Counted from the stretch's first letter, positions 17,372 to 25,319 are shown. The stretch: DNA of 64,000 nucleotides from Betaproteobacteria bacterium GR16-43 (GCA_001953215.1 CP019169.1:2418001-2482000); one strand, 5' to 3'. Notes: generated from the sequence alone by a model not told the origin. Translations and numbers: made by a program.

Positions 17372-18039
17372 GAGCGCACGCCTTCGCGCCGTGGCCGCAG
17401 CGCCGTCGCGAACACGCCGCCGATCACGAGGACGTAGATGGCGAAGGCGAGTGCCGGTTGCGCGGCGAACCCGGGCTGCAGCAGCGGCTCGTGCACGATC
17501 ATGCGTGCGGCGGTCCAGGCCAGCACCGCCACGCCGATGTGCACGAGCCACGGGAAGCGCTCGACCCACTTCAGGATCAGCGTCGAGCCCCACACGACGA
17601 TCGGCACGCTGATGACGAGGCCCGCGACAACCAGTACGAACGACCCGTGCGCCGCGCCCGCGACGGCGAGCACGTTGTCGAGGCCCATCGCCGCATCCGC
17701 GATCACGATGGTCTGCATCGCGCCCCCGAAGGTGGTGGCGGAACGGATGTCCACGGGCTCGTTCGTGCCGCGCAACAGCTTTGCCGCGATCCACACGAGG
17801 ACGAGGCCGCCCAGGGCCATCAGCCCGGGGATGCCGAGCAGCCACACGACGGCGAGCGTCATCAGCACGCGCACGCCGACGGCGCCGACGGTGCCCCACA
17901 CGATGGCGCGCTTGCGAAGGTGCGCGGGCAGGTCGCGGGCGGCGAGCGCGATCACGATGGCGTTGTCGCCGGCGAGGGCGAGGTCGATCACGACGATCGC
18001 GACCAGGGCGGAGAGGAATTCGGGGCTGGCGTAGTCCAT
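17368..18039 (-). CDS. TerC-family (YjbE-type) membrane protein, putative metal exporter
   Basis: A 223-residue integral membrane protein with about seven helices. Acidic intramembrane motifs VVIDLALAGDNAIVIALAAR (residues ~16-35) and IVIADAAMGLDNVLAVAG in the second half are the TerC/YjbE DN repeats. Relatives (Alx, YkoY, YoaB) export Mn2+ and are classically controlled by the yybP-ykoY riboswitch. Here such a riboswitch lies 132 nt upstream but on the opposite strand, reading away from this gene. The USP gene is coupled downstream. Start chosen as the first ATG giving the hydrophobic first helix. Confidence 0.9.
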   Translation of the reverse strand: MDYASPEFLSALVAIVVIDLALAGDNAIVIALAARDLPAHLRKRAIVWGTVGAVGVRVLMTLAVVWLLGIPGLMALGGLVLVWIAAKLLRGTNEPVDIRSATTFGGAMQTIVIADAAMGLDNVLAVAGAAHGSFVLVVAGLVISVPIVVWGSTLILKWVERFPWLVHIGVAVLAWTAARMIVHEPLLQPGFAAQPALAFAIYVLVIGGVFATALRPRREGVRS

Positions 18040-18124
18040 GCGGGAATTTTCGGGCGCATCGGCCCGCGTGCGATGCAGAACGACAATGAACGCATGAAGA
18101 TTCGCAATGTCGCGCGCGTGCCCC

Positions 18125-18154
18125 TTGCCATCGCGCCGCACTCGCGGCTATATA
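18125..18154 (+). promoter_or_regulatory. Sigma-70 promoter of the manganese riboswitch
   Basis: TTGCCA (18125-18130), 18-nt spacer and TATATA (18149-18154). Transcription should begin near 18161, about 10 nt before the aptamer. This is one of the best promoter matches in the window. Confidence 0.75.
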
Positions 18155-18170
18155 GGATCTGCAATCCCTT

Positions 18171-18286
18171 CAAAGGGGAGTAGCTTTAGCGGTCACATCG
18201 TCAATACGGGCTTCGGCCCCGGTGTGGTCGGCTGGCCGGGCAACACCGCCCGGTTCGTTAGCGAGACCTTTGGCTAACGAACCTTT
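18171..18286 (+). ncRNA. yybP-ykoY manganese riboswitch with terminator expression platform
   Basis: All conserved blocks of this class are present in order: CAAAGGGGAGTAGC, CATCGTCAATACGGG, GGCTGGCCGGGCAACACCG and GAGACCTTTGG. CAAAGG pairs with CCTTTG to form P1, and the CATCGTC/three-way-junction loops supply the Mn2+ site. The 3' part forms an 11-bp hairpin GGTTCGTTAGC/GCTAACGAACC (18252-18283) followed by TTTTT, a Rho-independent terminator whose loop holds the P1 strand. Mn2+ binding should favour P1 over the terminator, turning expression on. The T-run runs into the GGAGG of the next gene. Confidence 0.93.
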
Positions 18287-18298
18287 TTGGAGGCGCGC

Positions 18299-18721
18299 AT
18301 GACCCGGTCGCGACGTCGATTCTTTCGACATGGTTTTTTCCCCCAGCTGATGGCCTTCGAGGCGAGCCTTCGCCACGGCAGCGTGACGCGCGCGGCCGAG
18401 GAACTCTCGCTCGCGCAGCCCACGGTCTCCTGCCTGTTGCGCAAGCTCTCCGACACGATCGGGGAGCCGCTGCTCGTGCATCGCAACGGGCGCATGGTGG
18501 CCACGCCCGCGGGCGAGCACATGGCGACGCTGTGCGAGGACATCGTTGCCGCGCTCGATCGCTACGACGCGAACCACGCGCGGGCGCAGCCGGTATCATC
18601 GGGCGATGGAACTCCCGACGAAGAAGGTCCTGACCCTCGAAGCCGCGAAGGCGGCGATGGCGGCGTGCGAAGCCACGGCGAACCGGAACGGATGGAAGGT
18701 CGTGATCGCGATCGTCGATGA
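18299..18721 (+). pseudogene. HTH-only remnant of a LysR-type regulator
   Basis: Starts at an ATG with GGAGG 5 nt upstream, right after the riboswitch terminator. Residues ~10-95 are a LysR HTH plus linker helix: LMAFEASLRHGSVTRAAEEL, SLAQPTVSCLLRKLSDTIGE and LLVHRNGRMVATPAGEH. After about residue 98 (ARAQPV) the effector-binding domain (~200 residues) is missing; the frame only continues out of frame into the next gene until 18721, with Gly/Asp/Arg-rich non-protein-like residues. Either a pseudogene from a deletion joining it to the HbpS gene or a stand-alone DNA-binding domain. Good start signals and an intact HTH keep the second option open. Confidence 0.75.
18594..18599 (+). promoter_or_regulatory. 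-10 box of a predicted leaderless HbpS-like transcript
   Basis: TATCAT followed by CGGGCG and the ATG at 18606. It lies within the LysR remnant frame, so the HbpS gene could have acquired independence from the riboswitch. Confidence 0.5.
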
Positions 18722-19016
18722 CGGCGGCCACGCGATCCTCGTGCAACGCCTCGACGGCACTCAGTGGTCGAGCATCGACACGGCCCTCGGCAAGGCGCGC
18801 GCCGCGATCGCGTGGAAGCGTCCCACGCGGCTCCTCGAGGAGATGGTGAATACGGGCCGCACGTCATTCCTCTCCGTGCCCGGGCCGTTCGCGTTCCTGC
18901 AGGGCGCCGTGCCCGTCGAAACCGGGGGCCAGGTGATCGGCGCCATCGGGGTCTCGGGCGTGAAAGCCTCCGATGACGAAATCGTCGCAATCGCCGGTGC
19001 AGCCGTAATTACATAG
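18606..19016 (+). CDS. HbpS/GlcG (DUF336) family protein
   Basis: A 136-residue protein. KKVLTLEAAKAAMAACEATANRNGWKVVIAIVDDGGHAILVQRLDG is the conserved first half; PGPFAFLQGAVPVETGGQVIGAIGVSGVKASDDEIVA the second. Members bind haem or degrade small molecules as part of glycolate, haem-stress or cobalamin-linked loci; the precise role here is unknown. Overlaps the LysR remnant by 116 nt in another frame. A -10 element 6 nt upstream suggests its own transcript, besides read-through from the riboswitch. Confidence 0.88.
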   Translation: MELPTKKVLTLEAAKAAMAACEATANRNGWKVVIAIVDDGGHAILVQRLDGTQWSSIDTALGKARAAIAWKRPTRLLEEMVNTGRTSFLSVPGPFAFLQGAVPVETGGQVIGAIGVSGVKASDDEIVAIAGAAVIT

Positions 19017-19095
19017 TCGTTTCAGCGGCTTAGGTCAATTCAGGAAAGACCTGACTCGGCGATGCACTTTCGCGGGGCGGGGCTTCAAAGGCAAA

Positions 19096-20451
19096 ATGCG
19101 GGCCATGCACCTCCACGCCCTCAGCCTGCTCGACGCACTGCGCGCCCTCCGGGAAGGCCAGATCACCGTGACGGACCTGATCGAGTCGTGCTCGCGGCGC
19201 ATCGCGGCGCTCGATCCGGAGATCCATGCGTGGGAGTGGTTCGAGCCCTCTCGCGCGCTGGCCGAGGCCGAAGAGCGCGGCGGCGGCATCCTCCACGACC
19301 TCCCGCTGTTCGGCATTCCCGTCGGCGTGAAGGACATCATCAACACGCGCGGCATTCCCACGCGCTACGGCACGCCGATTTTCGCGAACCAGGTGCCCAC
19401 CACTTCGGCGGGTGTGGTGCGCCGCCTCGAAGCCCTGGGCGGCATCGTGATGGGCAAGACGGTCACGACCGAATTCGCCTTCCGGCATCCCGGCAAGACG
19501 CGCAACCCGTGGAATCTCGCGCACACGCCCGGCGGGTCTTCGAGCGGTTCGGCCGCTGCCGTCGCGGCGGGATTCGTTCCCGTGGCCATCGGCACGCAGA
19601 CGCTGGGCTCGGTGATCCGCCCCGCGGCGTTCTGCGGCGTGGTCGGCTACAAGCCCACCTTCGGCGCCATTTCGCGCAACGGCATCCTCCCCTTCAGCAG
19701 CACGCTCGATCACGTGGGCGTGTTCGCGCGCAACGTCGACGACGCAGCCTGGTTCGCCGCCTGCCTCATGGGCCCCGATGCGCGCGACGACGCCACCACG
19801 GTTCGCGGCGCCCTGCACACACTTGCCGTCCCGCTCGAACAGCGCCTGCAGGCACCGCGCCTCGCGGTCGTGAAGACGCCGAAGTGGTCGATGGCTTCCG
19901 AAGTCCAGCAGGCGAACTTCACCGAAGCGGTCGCCACGCTCAAGGATGCGGGCGCGTCCGTGCGCGACGTTCCGCTCCCGAAGGCGTTCGACGACGCCTG
20001 GGACAACGTGATGACGATCCTCGCGTGCGACGCGGTGAAGAGCTTCGCGTTGATCGAGTCGCGCCACCGCGTGCGCCTTTCGCCGCCGCTCATCGCGCTG
20101 CTCGAACGCGGCCACCGGGTCACCCCCGAGGCGTATGCCAAGGCGCGCTCGAAGCGCGAGGAATACAAGCGCTGGCTGGACGGCCTCTTCGACGGCGCCG
20201 ATGCGATCGTCACCATTCCCGCCGCGGGCGAGGCGCCCGAAGGCTTGGCCAACACCGGCGACGCGAGCTTCAATTCCCTGTGGACGCAGACTGGTCTTCC
20301 CGCGGTGACCATCCCTTCCGGCCGCGGTCCTCGCGGCCTGCCGCTCGGGCTGCAGATCGTCGGGCGCTACCGCGAAGACGAACGCGCGCTGCAGGTCGCC
20401 GCGTGGTGCGAGCACCGGCTCGATATCCCTCGCGGCTTGGCTGGAGACTGA
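19096..20451 (+). CDS. Amidase-signature family hydrolase
   Basis: A 451-residue enzyme of the AS family, which hydrolyses amides using a Ser-cisSer-Lys triad. Lys in FGIPVGVKDIINT near residue 78 and the serines in TPGGSSSGSAAAVAAG (about residues 150-156) are present, as is QTLGSVIRPAAFCGVVGYKPTFG. Length is typical. Start at 19096 has AAAGG 4 nt before it; a second ATG three codons later is possible. No GatB/GatC neighbours, so a stand-alone amidase of unknown substrate rather than a GatA subunit. The convergent neighbour is separated by a palindromic repeat. Confidence 0.93.
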   Translation: MRAMHLHALSLLDALRALREGQITVTDLIESCSRRIAALDPEIHAWEWFEPSRALAEAEERGGGILHDLPLFGIPVGVKDIINTRGIPTRYGTPIFANQVPTTSAGVVRRLEALGGIVMGKTVTTEFAFRHPGKTRNPWNLAHTPGGSSSGSAAAVAAGFVPVAIGTQTLGSVIRPAAFCGVVGYKPTFGAISRNGILPFSSTLDHVGVFARNVDDAAWFAACLMGPDARDDATTVRGALHTLAVPLEQRLQAPRLAVVKTPKWSMASEVQQANFTEAVATLKDAGASVRDVPLPKAFDDAWDNVMTILACDAVKSFALIESRHRVRLSPPLIALLERGHRVTPEAYAKARSKREEYKRWLDGLFDGADAIVTIPAAGEAPEGLANTGDASFNSLWTQTGLPAVTIPSGRGPRGLPLGLQIVGRYREDERALQVAAWCEHRLDIPRGLAGD

Positions 20452-20454
20452 AGA

Positions 20455-20613
20455 GTCAAAGGCGATTGAACCGCAGAGGCCCCGGAGGCCCCGGAGGAAA
20501 ACCAACCCAAGAAAAGGATGAGGTCAGTCCGCGATTCTTTTCGGACCCGAGGTTGAACCGGTTTGGCTTTTCTCTGGGGCCTCAGGGGCCTCTGCGGTTC
20601 AATCGCTTTTGAC
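20455..20613. repeat. Composite palindrome, GTCAAAGGCGATTGAACCGCAGAGG family
   Basis: Arms GTCAAAGGCGATTGAACC + GCAGAGGCCCC... and the near-exact reverse complement ending GGTTCAATCGCTTTTGAC. It begins 4 nt after the amidase stop and runs into the opposing membrane-protein gene, supplying its last codons and stop. The outer part matches the 4554 and 51668 repeats, the inner TTGAACCGCAGAG part matches 29666. Confidence 0.92.
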
Positions 20614-21261
20614 TTTCGCAAGCTCGGGCGGTGGTGTCTGCCCCCACTTGTTCCCCGCCATCACCACCAATAGATCCAGCACGCAGTAAAACGCGCCCGC
20701 GGCCAGCGGCGGATTGTCGGCGGTAAGCCCGAACCAAGGCACGTCCGGCGCCCAGCGCCAATTCCCCAGCCACGTCCCGTAGAGCTCCATCGCGAGCGCC
20801 AGCAGGAACATGGTCGCGTAGAGGCGGCGCGAGGGCGAGAGCCAGAGGCAGGCGAGGAAGAGCCCGAAGAGGAAGGGTCCCAGCGTATCGCGCCCGTTCC
20901 AGGCGAAGAACACGATGACGGGTGCGGAGAGCGCGGCGATCCACCACTCGCTCCGGGCGGGCAGGCGCGCGGCGATCTGCGTTCCGAGGAAGAACAGCAG
21001 CACGTGGCCGGGCGGGACGAAAAGCGGGATGTTGTGCTGGCGGTAGTCGTACAGGCCCCACACGAGGGACAGGAAGACCTCGCCGGCGGTGGCGAAAAGG
21101 AGGCAGAAGAGGAGGGCGGGGCGCCGGGCGGCTTCGCTGCGGGCCAGCAGCAGCGCCAACACGGCCCAGGCGAACAGGTTCACGACCCATTGCCCGTGGG
21201 GCTCCCAGCGCTGGTCCACCAGCAGGCCCAGGACGATCGTGGCGACAATGAGCGCATTCAT
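20599..21261 (-). CDS. Hypothetical integral membrane protein
   Basis: A 220-residue protein with about seven hydrophobic helices. Features: HGQWVVNLFAWAVLALLLAR, YDYRQHNIPLFVPPGHVLLFFLG and MELYGTWLGNWRWAPDVPWFGLTADNPP in the C-terminal third, reminiscent of uncharacterised membrane proteins that carry an aromatic GNWxW motif. No known function. The final residues (KVKSD) and the stop codon lie inside the palindromic repeat, so the original C-terminus may have been replaced when the repeat arrived. Confidence 0.82.
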   Translation of the reverse strand: MNALIVATIVLGLLVDQRWEPHGQWVVNLFAWAVLALLLARSEAARRPALLFCLLFATAGEVFLSLVWGLYDYRQHNIPLFVPPGHVLLFFLGTQIAARLPARSEWWIAALSAPVIVFFAWNGRDTLGPFLFGLFLACLWLSPSRRLYATMFLLALAMELYGTWLGNWRWAPDVPWFGLTADNPPLAAGAFYCVLDLLVVMAGNKWGQTPPPELAKVKSD

Positions 21262-21384
21262 GCTGCGTCATTCTCGCTGAAAAGGTGGCGGCCCAGCCGT
21301 GGGTTTTTCCCCCACGTGCGGGACGCCGAATGTGCGCTCTTGCGGGTGGTTCCTGATCACTTCTTCACGACTTGTGCGAGCACT

Positions 21385-21528
21385 ATGTCGCGGCGGGGGA
21401 AAATCCCGTGTGAAAGGGATCACAAACCCCGGGCGGAAAAGATTTCAGTTGCAACCTTCGCCCGGGGAGCTCCGAGGGGCCCGGAGTATGCTGTCGGCGA
21501 CGAATCCCCAAAAGTCTGCACGGCGCAC
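21385..21528 (+). promoter_or_regulatory. Structured leader upstream of the GGDEF/EAL gene
   Basis: Contains a 9-bp stem CCCCGGGCG (21427-21435) with CGCCCGGGG (21459-21467) around a 23-nt loop, and a smaller ATCCC/GGGAT hairpin before it. An in-frame ATG at 21385 exists, but codons 21385-21528 lack the strong GC3 bias of the gene, so I read this as leader. It does not match the c-di-GMP-I riboswitch consensus I know. Confidence 0.4.
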
Positions 21529-23640
21529 GTGGACAACCTCCAGGCTCGGATCGCCGAAGTCGAGGCTCAAGTCGAGGCCGCCCGCGGCCAGCTCGACCAG
21601 ATCATCGCGGCCATGGAGCACCTCGAGCCGGGCATCGTCTTGTACGGGCCGGACGACCGGGTGGTTTTCTGCAACAAGCGCTTCCGGGAGATCTACGCGG
21701 AAGTCGCGGATCTCCTGATCCCCGGCACGTCGTACTCGGAGATCGCCCGCGCCTACTACCGCCGCGGTTTCGAGTCCCGCACCGGGCTTTCGGAAGACGA
21801 GTACGTCCGGGCGCGCGCCGACTACCACCAGAATCCCGACGAGCGGGACTACGAGTTCATGCACGGGGACAAGTACTGGCTGCTCATCTCCGACCGCAAG
21901 ACGCGCGACGGCGGGGTGATCGGCTTTCGCGTCGACATCACCGCGAGGAAGCGCGCCGAGCAGCAGCGCGAAGCGAGCGAAGCGCGCTTCAAGAGCCTGC
22001 TCGAGATGTCCTCGGACTGGTACTGGGAACAGGACGACCAGTACCGCTTCACCATGATGTCGCAGGGCCTCGCCCACCTCGGGGAAGTGCCGGAAAAGCT
22101 CCTCGGCCGTTGCCGCTGGGACCTGGGTTACGGCGGCCTCACGCCCGAGCAATGGGAGGCGCACAAGCACCAGCTCTACGCGCGCGAGCCGTTCCGCGGC
22201 CTCGAGTTCACGTTCACGCGCGACACGGGCGAGGTGCGCTGGGTGAGCGTCACGGGCGAGCCTGTGTTCGACGTCGCGGGGCGTTTCGTGGGCTATCGCG
22301 GCGTGGGTACCGACGTCACGGAGCGCAAGCGCTACGAGACCAAGATCCGAGAGCTGGCCGACTACGACTTCCTCACCGGCTTGCCCAATCGCAGCCTGCT
22401 CGCGGCGCGTTTCGCGTTCTCCTCGCGCGGCGCCGAGCGCTCGGGCCAGCCGATGGCGCTGGTGTTCATCGACCTGGATCGCTTCAAGACCATCAACGAC
22501 TCGCTCGGCCACCCGGTGGGCGACCGGCTGCTGAAGCAGATCGCCACGCGGCTGGTCCACGTGGTGCGCGCCACCGACACGGTCTGCCGCCACGGCGGCG
22601 ACGAATTCCTCGTGTTGCTCCCCGAGGTCGGCGCCGCCTCCAACGCGGCGCACGTGGCCGAGGAGATTTCGCGCGAGCTCTCGCGCCCGTACGAAGTCGA
22701 CGGCTACGAGCTGGTCGTGACGCCCTCGATCGGCATCAGCCTCTACCCTTCCGACGGACGCGAACTGCCGGTGCTGATCCGCAACGCCGACGCCGCGATG
22801 TACCACTCGAAGGCGATGGGCCGCAACCGCTACAGCTTCTTCAAGGAGGAGATGAACGCGCGCATCTCCGAGCGCCTCACCCTCGAGAACGGCATGCGCC
22901 GCGCGCTCGCGAGGGACGAGTTCTTCCTCGAGTACCAGCCCGTATACGCGCTGGGCGGCCGCTACATCGTGGGCGCCGAGGCGCTGCTGCGGTGGCGCCA
23001 CCCGGAACTGGGCGTGGTCCCGCCGGCGCGCTTCATTCCGATCGCGGAGGATTCGGGGTTGATCCTCGAGATCGGCGAATGGGTGATGCGCGAGGCCTGC
23101 CGGCAGAGCCGCGAATGGGCGAAGGCCGGGCTGCGCGAGATGCCGCTGCGCGTGAACCTGTCGGGCATCCAGTTGCGCCAGAAGAACTTCATCGAGGTGA
23201 TGCAGCGAGCGATGGCCGACCACGGCCGCGGCGCGGCGCACCTCGAGTTCGAGGTGACCGAGAGCGTGCTGATCACGGAAGCCGAGATGGCCACGGGCGT
23301 GCTCGAAGCCCTGTCGCGCCAGGGCCTGAAGATCGCCATCGACGACTTCGGCACGGGCTATTCGAACCTCTCGTACCTGAAGCGGCTGCGCATCGACAAG
23401 CTGAAGATCGACAAGAGCTTCATCCGCGACCTCGCCGTCGATCCGGCGGGCGCCGCGCTCACGCAGGGCATCGTGGGGCTCGCCAAGAGCCTCGGGCTGC
23501 GCGTGACGGCCGAGGGCGTGGAGACCGCGGCGCAGCTGGAGTTCCTCGAAGCCGCCGGCTGCGACGAGGCGCAGGGCTTCTTCTTCTCGATGCCGCTCGG
23601 CGCCGACGCGATGGCCGAGCTGCTGCGCTCCGACGCCTAG
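21529..23640 (+). CDS. PAS-PAS-GGDEF-EAL cyclic-di-GMP turnover protein
   Basis: About 703 residues from the GTG at 21529, chosen because coding-type codon use begins here; an ATG at 21385 would add 48 residues. Short coiled coil (1-30), a PAS domain (LEPGIVLYGPDDRVVFCNKRFREIY) to ~145, a second PAS domain (SSDWYWEQDDQYRFTMMSQGL) to ~270, GGDEF domain with intact RHGGDEF near 355, and EAL domain with AEALLRW near 482, NLSGIQL, EVTES, IDDFGTGYSNLSYLKRL, KIDKSF and AEGVET. Both diguanylate cyclase and phosphodiesterase residues are retained. No transmembrane segment or signal, so a cytosolic sensor. Confidence 0.93.
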   Translation: MDNLQARIAEVEAQVEAARGQLDQIIAAMEHLEPGIVLYGPDDRVVFCNKRFREIYAEVADLLIPGTSYSEIARAYYRRGFESRTGLSEDEYVRARADYHQNPDERDYEFMHGDKYWLLISDRKTRDGGVIGFRVDITARKRAEQQREASEARFKSLLEMSSDWYWEQDDQYRFTMMSQGLAHLGEVPEKLLGRCRWDLGYGGLTPEQWEAHKHQLYAREPFRGLEFTFTRDTGEVRWVSVTGEPVFDVAGRFVGYRGVGTDVTERKRYETKIRELADYDFLTGLPNRSLLAARFAFSSRGAERSGQPMALVFIDLDRFKTINDSLGHPVGDRLLKQIATRLVHVVRATDTVCRHGGDEFLVLLPEVGAASNAAHVAEEISRELSRPYEVDGYELVVTPSIGISLYPSDGRELPVLIRNADAAMYHSKAMGRNRYSFFKEEMNARISERLTLENGMRRALARDEFFLEYQPVYALGGRYIVGAEALLRWRHPELGVVPPARFIPIAEDSGLILEIGEWVMREACRQSREWAKAGLREMPLRVNLSGIQLRQKNFIEVMQRAMADHGRGAAHLEFEVTESVLITEAEMATGVLEALSRQGLKIAIDDFGTGYSNLSYLKRLRIDKLKIDKSFIRDLAVDPAGAALTQGIVGLAKSLGLRVTAEGVETAAQLEFLEAAGCDEAQGFFFSMPLGADAMAELLRSDA

Positions 23641-23692
23641 CGTTCGGGCGAACCAGCCTCGGCGCGACACACAGGAAGAAGCGCGCCTCCGC

Positions 23693-23698
23693 TATAGT
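23693..23698 (+). promoter_or_regulatory. -10 box of a predicted leaderless ROK kinase transcript
   Basis: TATAGT followed by 8 nt and the ATG at 23707, without a Shine-Dalgarno sequence. Confidence 0.5.
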
Positions 23699-23706
23699 GC
23701 GGCGGC

Positions 23707-24624
23707 ATGGATGCGCGTTCCTTTCGCCTCGGCATCGACCTGGGCGGCACCAAGATCGAGATCGCGGCGCTCGGCCCCGACGGGGCGGTGCGCCATCGCC
23801 GCCGCGTGCCCACGCCGGCCACGGACTACGAGGAAACGCTCGCGGCGATCGTGGGCCTTGTCGAGGGCGCGGAGCTGGAACTCGGGACGCGAGGTTCCGT
23901 CGGCATCGCGATGCCGGGGGCGTTCTCGCTCGCCACCGGGCTCGTGAAGAACTCCAATTCGACCTGCCTGAACGGCAAGCCGCTGAAGGACGACCTCGAA
24001 GCGCGCCTCGATCGTGAAGTGCGCATGGCCAACGATGCGAATTGCTTCGCGCTTTCCGAAGCCGTGGATGGCTCGGGACGCGGCGCGGCCGTCGTCTTCG
24101 GCGTCATCCTCGGCACGGGTGTCGGGGGCGGCATCGTGGTGAACCGGCACGTGATCACCGGCGCGAATGCGATCGCCGGGGAGTGGGGCCACAACACGCT
24201 CCCGCTGCCCGCGGGCGACGACCTGCCGCTGCCGGCGTGCTACTGCGGCCGTTCGGGCTGCGTGGAAGCGTATCTCTCCGGACCCGCGCTCGCCGCCGAC
24301 CACGCGCGCCGGACGGGCGTGGCGCTCGATGCGAAGGCGATCGCGCTCGCCGCCGCGAATGGGGATCCGGCCTGCGAAGCGACGATGGCCCGCTATGAAT
24401 CGCGCCTGGCGCGCGCCCTGGGAAACGTGATCAACATCCTCGATCCCGACGTGATCGTGCTCGGCGGCGGCCTCTCGTGGCTCGATCGCCTCTATCGCAA
24501 CGTGCCGCGCCTCTGGGGCGCGCATGTGTTCTCCGACGAGGTCCGCACGCGCCTCCTCGCGCCCGTGCACGGGGATTCGAGCGGGGTTCGCGGCGCGGCG
24601 TGGCTCTGGGAGAATGCGGCATGA
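23707..24624 (+). CDS. ROK-family sugar kinase, fructokinase-like
   Basis: A 305-residue cytosolic kinase. ATP-binding LGIDLGGTKIEIAALG at residues 8-23, second glycine motif LGTGVGGGIVVN near 138, and the ROK signature with the zinc-binding CYCGRSGCVEAYLSGPAL near 180. Length and the GEWGHNTLPLP histidine motif match fructokinase (Mak) or N-acetylglucosamine/glucokinase members. Substrate choice cannot be settled; the fructokinase label is a weak inference. Followed by a coupled DUF2238 gene (ATGA). Confidence 0.9.
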   Translation: MDARSFRLGIDLGGTKIEIAALGPDGAVRHRRRVPTPATDYEETLAAIVGLVEGAELELGTRGSVGIAMPGAFSLATGLVKNSNSTCLNGKPLKDDLEARLDREVRMANDANCFALSEAVDGSGRGAAVVFGVILGTGVGGGIVVNRHVITGANAIAGEWGHNTLPLPAGDDLPLPACYCGRSGCVEAYLSGPALAADHARRTGVALDAKAIALAAANGDPACEATMARYESRLARALGNVINILDPDVIVLGGGLSWLDRLYRNVPRLWGAHVFSDEVRTRLLAPVHGDSSGVRGAAWLWENAA

Positions 24625-25271
24625 CCGTGAGATCCGCTTCGCCCACGCTGCACGGCGCGCTGCTCGCCGTGACGGTGGCGATCGTCGCGTGGTCGGGCTT
24701 CCATCCCGCCGAGCGTTCCACGTGGTTCCTGGAGACGGCGCCCGTCTACATGGCGGCCCTCGCGATCGGGATCGCCTACCCGCGCTGGCGCTTCACGCCG
24801 CTCGTGCTCGCGGCGATCGCGGTGCATTGCGCCATCCTCTGCGTCGGCGGCAAGTACACGTATGCGGAAGTGCCGGCCTTCAACTGGCTGCGCGACGAAT
24901 TTCACCTCGCCCGAAACTACTACGACCGGATCGGCCATCTCGCGCAGGGCTTCGTGCCGGCGCTGGCCGCGCGCGAGATCCTCGTGCGCCGGGGCGTGCT
25001 GGCGAAGCGCGGCGGCTGGCTCTTCCTGTTCGTGACCAGCATCTGCCTCGCGTTCAGCGCGTGCTACGAGTTCATCGAGTGGTGGGCGGCGTTGCTGCTC
25101 GGCCAGGGCGCGGACGCCTTCCTCGGCACGCAGGGCGACCCGTGGGACACGCAGTGGGACATGTTCTGCGCCTTCGTGGGCGCGATGCTCGCGCAGCTCC
25201 TGCTCTCCGGGGTCCACGATCGCCAGTTGGGCGATGACCCCGCGGCATCCACGCGCGCGGGGAATTCGTAA
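24621..25271 (+). CDS. DUF2238 (YjdF-like) membrane protein
   Basis: A 216-residue membrane protein with about six helices. The segment YTYAEVPAFNWLRDEFHLARNYYDRIGHLAQGF and SACYEFIEWWAALLLGQGADAFLGTQGDPWDTQWDM are the hallmark DUF2238 motifs with conserved charged residues in or near the membrane. Function unknown. The start overlaps the ROK kinase stop. The stop lies within the -10 region of the msrA gene. Confidence 0.9.
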   Translation: MTVRSASPTLHGALLAVTVAIVAWSGFHPAERSTWFLETAPVYMAALAIGIAYPRWRFTPLVLAAIAVHCAILCVGGKYTYAEVPAFNWLRDEFHLARNYYDRIGHLAQGFVPALAAREILVRRGVLAKRGGWLFLFVTSICLAFSACYEFIEWWAALLLGQGADAFLGTQGDPWDTQWDMFCAFVGAMLAQLLLSGVHDRQLGDDPAASTRAGNS

Positions 25272-25298
25272 GATTCGCATCGGTCGAACGACCGATGC
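25269..25298 (+). promoter_or_regulatory. Candidate promoter and 22-bp palindrome before msrA
   Basis: TAAGAT (25269-25274) resembles a -10 and is followed at 25277-25298 by a perfect palindrome GCATCGGTCG-AA-CGACCGATGC, placed where transcription would start. It could be an operator or a 5' hairpin. GGAG is 6-8 nt before the ATG at 25320. Confidence 0.5.
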
Positions 25299-25319
25299 TC
25301 ATTCACACCGGAGATCCGA

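Noticed and set aside
18287-18298. TTG at 18287 as start of the LysR remnant
   Set aside because: It lies in the terminator T-run and would place the GGAGG inside the gene; the ATG at 18299 fits the ribosome-binding site.
21290-21528. Possible c-di-GMP (GEMM) riboswitch before the GGDEF/EAL gene
   Set aside because: Hairpins exist, but the conserved GEMM aptamer blocks are not visible.
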